A DNA stretch of 64,000 nucleotides from Halichondria panicea (Eukaryota; Porifera; Demospongiae; Suberitida; Halichondriidae). Positions 56,289 through 64,000 of this stretch are shown in pieces. The notes beneath the pieces were generated by a model that saw nothing but the letters and a program-made list of their open reading frames with translations, had not been told where the DNA came from and did not search any database. The stretch lies in the NCBI RefSeq assembly GCF_963675165.1, contig NC_087383.1, positions 3,626,979-3,690,978 of the forward strand, given 5' to 3'. Position 1 is the first letter of the stretch, and each line of letters opens with the position of its first letter. A program made the position numbers and the translations under genes.

Positions 56289-56713
56289 AGGTGGTAAATA
56301 TGTGAGATTAGGGGGTGGGTGAGAGTCTGGTAACAGTACAGGGTGCTTCTTACATATACATTTTGCAACAACTTTATGTACCAGGACAAAATCAATACAT
56401 GTAACTTACCTATTGACTGATAGACCTCATAGTCACCGTAGTGTGGAGTCAGCAGTGACCCCAGCAAACCCAGAGACTTGCGTCTGACTGGATCAGCCTG
56501 CAGGTAGAAATGAGGAAAGAGATTATGCTTAAAGAGTCAATTATGTACATTGGCAAGCAGGGGGAACACATGCCTACTATATTTGCTAAACCACTCTCAA
56601 CCTCATCAGTCATATACACTTCACTGTTGCACACTATTTTCGAATCACACTACCTTGTTTACACGTATACAACTGTCTAACAACACACTTACATCTGTTT
56701 CACTCGAACTCAT
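53755..56713 (-). CDS. STRADA: STRAD pseudokinase (LKB1 partner)
   Basis: STRAD binds LKB1/STK11 and MO25 and switches LKB1 on allosterically. Ten exons in transcription order: 56713-56693, 56497-56410, 56222-55992, 55669-55540, 55490-55388, 54931-54758, 54556-54464, 54332-54255, 54089-54008 and 53831-53755, giving 358 residues. Pseudokinase marks match the human proteins: arginine 61 replaces the VAIK lysine (FVVVRHIDLE), HRS (156-158) replaces HRD, and GLR (176-178, in KLSGLRS) replaces DFG. The glycine loop GVGCAG (37-42) is retained. WLAPEV, GYSFKSDTYSVGI and LELSTGEAPF are typical of the C-lobe. The chain ends in Trp-Thr-Leu where human STRAD-alpha ends in the MO25-binding Trp-Glu-Phe. 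The symbol is given for the family; the gene may be orthologous to both vertebrate paralogues. Met1 is the first ATG after an in-frame stop. Confidence 0.93.
56231..56286. repeat. (GT)n microsatellite beside a STRAD splice acceptor
   Basis: A nearly pure GT tract starts about 8 bases from the acceptor of STRAD exon 3. On the transcribed strand it is a CA tract directly upstream of the splice site, where length changes could affect splicing. Confidence 0.9.
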
Positions 56714-57173
56714 ACTTGGGCAAGGGTCAGAGTGGGAGTACAAGAAGGAAGAGAGGTCTCTGGCTCCAGGGCCAGGGGAACTGGGGGTTGTGGGTACAGT
56801 CTCACTTGGAGCTACTCGTGCTCTGCCATGTAAACAGGGTAGCTAGTAGAAAACACAGAAATCACATCGAGTATAGTATAGTAATAACACTATGACAACA
56901 AACGGCTTACCATTCCAATTTTATATAGTGGACTGTACTGTGTTTAGCCTTTTTTCTATTTAGAGAGCAACAGAATAAACGGAGGTCAAGTTGGGCGGGG
57001 CATAGTAGTAGGCCACGCCCAACAAACTTTGCAGTAAAGAGGAGGGGCTCTCATTACTGCTAGCAGTGCTTTGTTAAATCATAGATTGATACTCTTCAAT
57101 CTATGGTTAAATAAAAATAATTGAAATTGCACAACACACACAAACACACACATATGCACACACACTCATTGTC
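56714..57173. other. Spacer between acid sphingomyelinase stop and STRAD start
   Basis: The STRAD 5' untranslated region continues open to an in-frame stop near 56840. Beyond it lie a short GC-rich stretch (ggcggggcatag, ccacgcccaa) and an imperfect inverted repeat, atcatagattgatactcttcaatctatgg, near 57078-57105. No gene was found. Confidence 0.5.
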
Positions 57174-60100
57174 CTATTCTTCTGCTACACAAGCTTCATA
57201 GTGAGAGCTGATAGCATTCGTCACTGAGCAAAGAATGTGCTTTTTACAGGAGCTGTCGCAGTTCTTGTCAGCGGGGTAAGTCTTTGCATGAATGTTAAGA
57301 TTGTACTTACTCAGAAGAGATGGTTCTGTCTCAAATCTAAAGGGGAGAAAAAACAGCATAAAATACAAGAAGAAAACAATCCGAATACACTTGGTGGTTT
57401 ATACAACACAACGAAAATTGTCTGCTATACCGTACAGTTGTAAATTAGTCACTGCTATTTTGCTATGCACACACTGAAATTATATATAGTACCTGGAAAC
57501 TAATGACGCCCATTGTACAGGGGAGAGGTCCTTGAGTCCATACTCGTCTTTTGTTGTATAGGACAGCTCAAACTTGGGCTTACTATTGGGGTCTTTGGAA
57601 TACAACTCTGAAAAGAGAAGTGACTGTGATTTTTATTCATATACGGTATATCAGGGCCTTAAGGGTGTAAAGCAGATCATACATGCCATGCAACGAAAAT
57701 TGCGCAAAAGAGTGTCCGGGATAATTAGAAGTGTCCGATAGATTAGAAGATATACAGTACCCAACTTTTCCCCAATAATAAAATTATATACCGGTACACA
57801 GTTAGCTATTCAGTCGCACACTGCTCTATTAAACTTAGCTAGCTCGCATGCAGCTGCTTGATTATTCCGGACACTTTGCATGCTCTATAAAAATCTGTTC
57901 CCCAGACAATTTTCATTTTTTGCTGTCCGAACATATACAGTATATAACTCACCATTGGCGTGTGTGACATTCAGGTGGTACTGTTCATAGCCCAGTAGCG
58001 TCTTTGTGTTAGTGTCCATGGTGAATATTCTGAACGAGGGGTTGATATGTCCGTAGGTGGTCACAGAGGGGGCAATCAGAACAGCACCATATACACCATC
58101 GGCATCTTGAACCTATACACGTGAAGAATGTATGGAAGATGGCTAACACATAACATTATATAGCACTTAGTCAAAATTGTTCAACTGCATCCAGCAACTA
58201 GTTTTCATTCGCAATTCTACAAATATATAAGGGCGTACAAAGGAGAAGCTACAAAGGAGAAGCTTCACCATTATACGTCTTTGGTTAATTGAACTTCACA
58301 CGTTTCCTTACCAGTTCAAATTGGTCGGTGTGGGTATGACCAAATAGGTGTCCAACAACAGTGTCACTGAATTGCTTGGCGATGCTGAGATAGAACTCTC
58401 CATACTCAGCGTGACTGGAAGGGTCCCCAGGTGGTATGTGAGCTATCAAAAGTACCTGCATGTGTGCATGTAATTCATTAGTTGAGCTGCCGCAAGACCC
58501 TCTAAATATGTGACACCCTCGAGCTTAAGTAATTTTCTGCCCTCTAAAAGCTGTGTTTTTTACTGTCATGTCCTAAATGGAGGTAGCCTCGATTCTAGCC
58601 CACTGGAAAATACATGTTTTTAAGCAGCTATAAATCGAGGCAAGTAGACTGAGTAGCCGGGACCCTCTAAATAAGCGACACCAGGTCTTCAACATAATTG
58701 CTCAACCTCTAAAAGAAGCGACTTCTGGCTTTGTAATTATAAAAAAAAGTGTCGCCTAATTAGAGGGTCCTACGGTAGGTAATTTGTTTACTGTATCACT
58801 ATACCTACACATTTTTGACGATCATAATTATTTTTTGATTTTCGAGGCAAATACTGTTTGAGCTTTAGGTAAATCTGCAAAACCCCCAAAAATAATACGC
58901 CTCGTTAATTTGACACTAATTATGGTATTTATGCATGGTTATAATTATATAGCAAGTAGTCAGTTACCTTGTCTCCTTGTTTTTCTGCTAGCGAAAGTTG
59001 TTTTTTAATCCAAATCAGCTGGTTCTTGTAGTGGTCATTCTCGGCATTCAAAAATGAGTAAAAGTTGGGAGTGTAGCTGCATAGTAGTAAGTATCAGTCA
59101 TTCACTGTATTATTAACTAGCTCCAGTGCACTATCATGAATATACCCATAGTCAGAGTTAAAGGAAATCAGTCTGAGATTGTCCATGATCCTGATATTGT
59201 AGTAGCCACCTTCTACTATCGTGTCTAAAGCGTCTTGTGGAAAATCAGCCCACTTTTGCCATTTGTACGCAAGATCTCGATTTAGAGCCTGCAAGTCAAA
59301 TTGCATGGGCAACTGCATGAGCAATAACAAAAAACTACATACAGTTGAAACATTATTATATATAGGCATGTCTACAGAATAAATATACGACTGGTCAACC
59401 TGAAACTCGAGCATTGTTCCGAGATACTCACTCTCCGGCCACGATTCTATAAATAACAATGTAAATTAGGTCATCATGCAGTATCATGCACAGTCATGCG
59501 TTCATGCACCACATACCATGATTTCCGATTGCTGGGTAGATTGTCATTGACGGAAGTTTCTCCGCCAGGTAGTCAACAACAAACTGTGTGGCATCAAGTT
59601 GGGTGGTCCATGTCTCATTCCACACATCGTGAGGTGCATTATCCCCTGCACGTAAAAATGTACCGTATTACTGAGCGAAAAACAATTGCCAATCAGCCAT
59701 GTTAGCTAAAAAAAGTTAACAGTTTGTGATTAACTTTTTTGTGAGCAGGAAAAAATTAATAGTGATGTCATACAAGTATTTTACAATATATTTTTGCGAA
59801 GCCAATAAACTTTGCGAGAGTTTAAATGGTATACTGCACGGCGTGTCTAGCTCTAACCTGTATATATAACGAAGTCTGGCTGTGGGTCTAGCTTTTGAAG
59901 TGTTTCAGCAAGAAGGTCCAAAGTCGGCATGGGAAGATCACATTTGAATTCCCCGTAGTGACCGGCTTTGCCCTGTACATTTGTATACAGAGGAAAAACT
60001 TCAAGAATCAAAAGAGCATGCAGAAATAAACAGTACACACCGTTCCATTGTACCAGTGTCGGCAGCAGAGGTAGAGTCCACAATCATAAGGTGACCCCTA

Positions 60101-62250
60101 TATATTGAGCAAAACAATTCACAGTAACATGAATAAAGATAGAGGATCGCTTTATTACCTCGCCATACTGCTGATCCAAATGGAGGTCAGCTAGTTGCAA
60201 AAATCTAAGGACACCATTCTCTCCTGAGATTTTCTTTTTCATTTGTGCTGTTCTGTTGGTATTTATCATTTGTGGTACCTGAACTGGTTTGCTTTTCAGC
60301 TGATCGAGATCAAAAGTATATTGTTTTCGCTGTGAAGCATCGTAATCATGAGCTTTTGAGACATTAATCGTCCGTTTTAGCTCATTGAAAACATCTCTTA
60401 TGTGTGGTTTTAAATGTACCAGCGATTCATCGATGCTTGCTTCTGTAAATTTTTTGCAATATTTGAACTCTTGGCAGATGATGCGAGGGTCAATCAGGAT
60501 GTTGGACATAACATAAAGAACCTGGAAGTGAAATAATTCCTGGTTATTGGAAATTACGAATGAAGTCAACTAAAATGTATAAACATTTCAAGCAATGTAT
60601 AATAGTGAAAGTTCAACCGATTGACTGATTACACTCTGTAGAGTAGTTTCTTGCAGGAGAATTTAATACTTGAACAACTAGTGTTCAAGCTGGCGCTGTG
60701 CTAATGCCTCTCGCCATGATTTGCTTTCGCTCAAAAGTATAGAAGAGAAAGTATAGAAGAGGAAAAAGTGTATAAAATAATCTGTCTAAAACTGACTTGC
60801 AATTGTATAATTATGGTATCATTGTTGTGTTTTGTGGCTGCTTATACCAGGACCTCAAGGATCTAGGAAGCAACAAAGAAGAAGATTTTGTTTTCAATTA
60901 ATTATAAGCGGAAGTGCATAATTATTTCATAAAGTTAGCTTATCTATATAAAGTCACTGAGAAGAAAAGACTTATTACATGCATTGTTGTATTATGTGGC
61001 TTTAATACCAGGACCTCAAGAAAGAAGAAAATTGGATCTGTAGTTCATGCAGTGTATAATTATAATATTTAAGAAGAAAAGACTTGTGTACATGCATATT
61101 GTTATCTATAGTAGTGTTTTGTGGCTTACCAGGCCCTCAAGAAAAATATGATTCTGCCAGGAGGATCTGGATCTGGGGAATGAGCGCGCATGCGCATTAC
61201 ATCCATAGGAATAATTAAAGGGTGTGTCCAAAGAGATCAATTTCACAAATGGCTACTGCTAGCTAGCTGTTTTAACAGGTATTTTCTGAGTCTTGTAGCT
61301 AACAAAAAGCTAGCGCTTTAGTGCAAGGCTAACTCATATGTTGAATAGAAAGTTTGTGCGGACAGATGATGCTATGAAAGATTCTGAAGAGACTGCAACA
61401 GCCAATGTGAGTCAAACTAGCCATAACTCGAGAAAGAAGCTTTAGTTTGCTAATCCACGAATCAAAATCCAAGAGAACGTGGCTAGAAGCCTATAGAAGC
61501 TGTTAGTTTTCGTCGCATTGCAACCGTTGAGCAGTTACAGCTGGAACAGACACACAGACACACACACACACACACACACACACAGTCAGCTTTACCGTAT
61601 CCCTCGTGCGGCTACGCCTCGAGGCATAATGAAAGCACAATAATAATGACTGATTAATGTGCAATATTCGATCAAAGATTTGATTACAATGAGGTGCTAG
61701 CCAGAGAGACAATGGAGCACTCACTACTGGTCCATATGAGTAGATGAATCCTGGACAAGTGTACTCCCCTCCACGGGGGATAACCTCTACACAGATGCCG
61801 TGGATGATGGGGTAGATTGTGTCTAAGGTGAGGTTCGACTCTACTGCTTGTTGGAATAGTTCAGCTGCATCCTGCGTAAAGATTTATAGTATGTGTGAAG
61901 ATACGGCTATAGAATCTATAGCAATGCAGCTGCTTTCTTGAGTTAAGTATAGACGTAATCATAATATTATAGCTATACTATTAATGATAGTCTACTATTA
62001 AACTTTACTAGATGCTCAATCAGTTCACTGAATGTAACAGTAACCGAACAGTTCAGTATTGTTAGCACATCTACAGACAAAACGAGTAGCTAGATATCGA
62101 ATCGCTTACCAAACAAAGTGCACAGAGACCATCATCTTGAATTGCGCTTATGTTATCAGCATGTTCCTCACCAAACACAGGCAAGGCTGAACTGAAAGGG
62201 AGAAAGGATCCAAAAAGAACCAAAAGAACTGTCACCGGTCCATACTGCAT
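57174..62250 (-). CDS. SMPD1: Acid sphingomyelinase-like phosphodiesterase
   Basis: The enzyme cleaves sphingomyelin to ceramide and phosphocholine in lysosomes or after secretion. Thirteen exons in transcription order: 62250-62110, 61871-61725, 60521-60159, 60097-60041, 59972-59858, 59645-59517, 59446-59400, 59288-59146, 59076-58968, 58455-58312, 58112-57953, 57607-57493 and 57336-57174, giving 610 residues (human 631), all in phase. A signal peptide (VTVLLVLFGSFLPFSSA) is followed by a saposin domain beginning CALC and including GICVEV and ICQEFKYC. The calcineurin-like metal site is complete: Asp208/His210 (ADLHLD), Asp276 (TGD), Asn316/His317 (GNHE), His423 (AHIPPG), His457/His459 (GHTHTD). 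YLCCRHW and SVTTYGHINPSFR are family-specific. The donor after exon 7 (cagGTTGAC) is weak and the least certain junction. The gene is head to head with the dehydrogenase at 62477. Confidence 0.93.
60800..61150. repeat. Three degenerate ~150-bp tandem repeats in the sphingomyelinase second intron
   Basis: Blocks centred on ttttgtggctgc/tttataccagg and acctcaag recur near 60830, 60997 and 61122, each preceded by gacttattacatgcat-like sequence and an attgttgt/gttatc stretch. They are non-coding. Confidence 0.65.
61395..61640. repeat. Dispersed repeat, copy 3 (reverse orientation, partial)
   Basis: Read on the minus strand it gives attatgcctcgaggcgtagc, a GT microsatellite, then ttctataggcttctag and ctcgagttatggctag, the same order as 10562-10730. 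It lies in the second intron of the acid sphingomyelinase gene. The AC tract at 61551-61583 sits where the 13404 copy also has a GT-rich tract. Confidence 0.7.
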
Positions 62251-62476
62251 GCTAACGTCACTGACTCAGCACTCAGCTAGCTCTGCATGGAGTACAAGTA
62301 GTATGTGAAAGGAATTCACTGACACTTGAATATTATTATTGGGTACCAGTGACCAGGGGAAATCCCTAGGGCGACACACCCACTTGACCTTCTGAAGCCA
62401 AAAACTAACTTCTCACAGTGCTAGTGCAGTAGACAGAGTCTCTTGTCTGGCGTTCCAGTCTCATCCAGCAAGTATA
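62251..62476. promoter_or_regulatory. 226-bp divergent interval between sphingomyelinase and dehydrogenase
   Basis: The two start codons point away from each other across 226 bp, so both core promoters must lie here. A gaatattattattgg stretch around 62327 is AT-rich. No motif is assigned with confidence. Confidence 0.5.
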
Positions 62477-64000
62477 ATGAGCAGTACAGGTGCAGGTGTA
62501 CCAGCCACAATGAAGGCTCTGGTAAAGTCAGAGGAGGGGGTGTCTTATGAGTACAAAGAGGTGCCTGTACCTGCTCCAGTTGGGGATGAGCTGCTAGTGA
62601 AGGTGAGGAAGGTTGCCCTCTGTGGATCGGATATCAGCCTCTATCAGTGGAACACTGGTGAGGAGAGTTTGAGGTGTTTTGCAGGTATAGCTAGATTGAT
62701 CGTTCACTTTATAGGCGGTTTTTCTAGTTTTTGCTCATAGAGCTAGAGCTAGAGCCAGCTATGTTCGTTCATTTTGCTCTAGTTGTATCCCTACACGGCA
62801 AATGTAATTTATGCATCTAAAGTCATGCAGTTTGCTTATTATCATGTAGTTGCTCAAACAATTGCTAACGTTCCCTTCACTCCTGGTCATGAAATGGTGG
62901 GAGAGGTGAGTCGTATCTACAGGCCTTGTTCAATTTGCAACTTACTGTACGTTGTCAACTATACATTGCAGCTGTTGCTTGCAGCAGATTTCTTTTTATT
63001 GGCTTGCGTCATTAATTATTTTGTTGTTAGTCACCTGCATCCGATGAAATAGGGTGTTTCCCCTTGTATTTACCAAGCCGCTCAACTTGTATGATGCTTG
63101 TAGCATATAGGCTTGTAAATAAATTACAGAAACAATAGCTGAACTACATGTGTAATAAATATTACACTAATAATTGTACGATTCATTGAACCTCTCATCA
63201 ATTCATACAGATAGTGTGTATGGGTCCAGAGGTTCCTCCTGAGTACAGTATCGGCAGGCGCGTGTGTGTGGAGAACCACTTCTACTGTGGCCACTGCTAC
63301 CAGTGCACTCATGGTAGGCTGTTATTTGACGTCACTCTTTCATCTAGTTTTCTCTGAGCATATGATAATGGGCAATGGCGTTCATGTCTGCTGATAGCAG
63401 TATCTTCTTTTCCCTGCAGATCAAAGGCACATTTGCCAAAACATGGACCAGTTTGGGCATGGAAAAGGAACAATCTATGGAGGATGCTCTGAGTACACAA
63501 TCATCCCAGCCAAGTATGCCTACTTGCTGACCACAGACTTGACCGACTCACAAGCTGCCTTGTTGGAACGTAAGCTGCATGTCTGCATCAGTATCTACAA
63601 TGAATTTAGTGTTAGTGCATGGGGATATAGTAATTAATAGCTACCTTGCTGATTATATAAATAGACTATACGTATAGTTGCATGGGATTTGAAAATGTTC
63701 TATTCAGCATGTGGTGTGGCTCATCAAGCACTGGAATCCATTGACCCTAAAGGAGATGATATTCTTATTCAAGGTACGTTCTTGAATGAACCATAATTAT
63801 TATGTTACAAATCACTGAATTTCCCCCTTTCTCCCTCTCTCTCTCAGGGTGTGGACCGGTTGGTCTGTTAGCTGTTGGTCTGGCAAAAGCTATGGGAGCT
63901 ACTAAAATGTAAGCTGTGTTTTAAGCAAGGGACCGCCACATAAGATCGTGTAGTGTCTATATAATTATTACGTTTTCCTTGCAGTCTTGCAGCAGATATT
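62477..64000 (+). CDS. Zinc-dependent medium-chain dehydrogenase, threonine 3-dehydrogenase-like (partial)
   Basis: Exons 62477-62657, 62850-62905, 63211-63313, 63420-63569, 63708-63773, 63848-63908 and 63985 onward join in phase to give about 211 residues before the window ends. It is an MDR-type NAD(P)-dependent dehydrogenase. Catalytic zinc ligands are Cys49 (CGSD) and His74-Glu75 (PGHEM). Structural zinc cysteines are Cys105, Cys108, Cys111 and Cys119 (CGHCYQC...HIC). The Rossmann glycine motif is Gly186-x-Gly-x-x-Gly191 (GCGPVG). The N-terminus (MKALVKSEEGVSYEYKEVPV) and CGSDISLYQWN resemble bacterial L-threonine 3-dehydrogenase more than sorbitol dehydrogenase, but substrate cannot be fixed from this half. 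Translation may start at Met1 or at Met12 (MKALV), where the bacterial family begins. Confidence 0.88.

Overview
The window is animal nuclear DNA, most likely from a demosponge. Genes are split by many short GT-AG introns, spacers of 100-450 bp separate neighbours, and AT-rich motifs such as taattat and gcatgc are scattered through the non-coding sequence. A TIR protein and a giant beta-helix/multi-membrane protein add to this impression. The organism is inferred; no species marker is present. I assembled gene models by eye from splice signals, reading-frame phase and recalled family resemblance; no database search was run.

Left part (1-17.8 kb): a repeat-rich leader; a seven-exon multi-membrane protein (3.7-6.6 kb); a TIR-domain protein (7.4-8.2 kb); frataxin on the minus strand (9.1-11.9 kb); and, head to head with it across 144 bp, a serine racemase-like gene (12.1-15.5 kb). 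After these comes a decayed copy of a downstream locus (about 16.2-17.1 kb).

Middle (17.8-37.2 kb): a 19.4-kb mobile block. Two 943-bp direct repeats, themselves ending in short inverted repeats, bracket four near-identical 4387/4388-bp units in tandem. Each unit encodes a two-exon piggyBac-type transposase on the minus strand. Its 2.5-kb intron is filled with about 15 copies of a 156-bp minisatellite containing long G runs followed by TTAGGG.

Right part (37.2-64 kb): a serine racemase remnant and a 1.4-kb tandem duplication precede an intact, single-exon 1185-residue beta-helix/multi-membrane protein. The left decayed locus and this one form a segmental duplication with reciprocal loss, and the piggyBac block lies between them. 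Four minus-strand genes follow, closely spaced: TFIIE-alpha (13 exons), a PCGF1-like Polycomb RING protein (10 exons), the STRAD pseudokinase (10 exons) and acid sphingomyelinase (13 exons). The last is head to head, across 226 bp, with a zinc-dependent dehydrogenase that runs off the window. These are mostly unrelated housekeeping functions: transcription initiation, Polycomb repression, LKB1 signalling, lysosomal lipid breakdown, iron-sulfur assembly and amino-acid metabolism. No shared pathway is evident beyond possible promoter sharing in the two head-to-head pairs.
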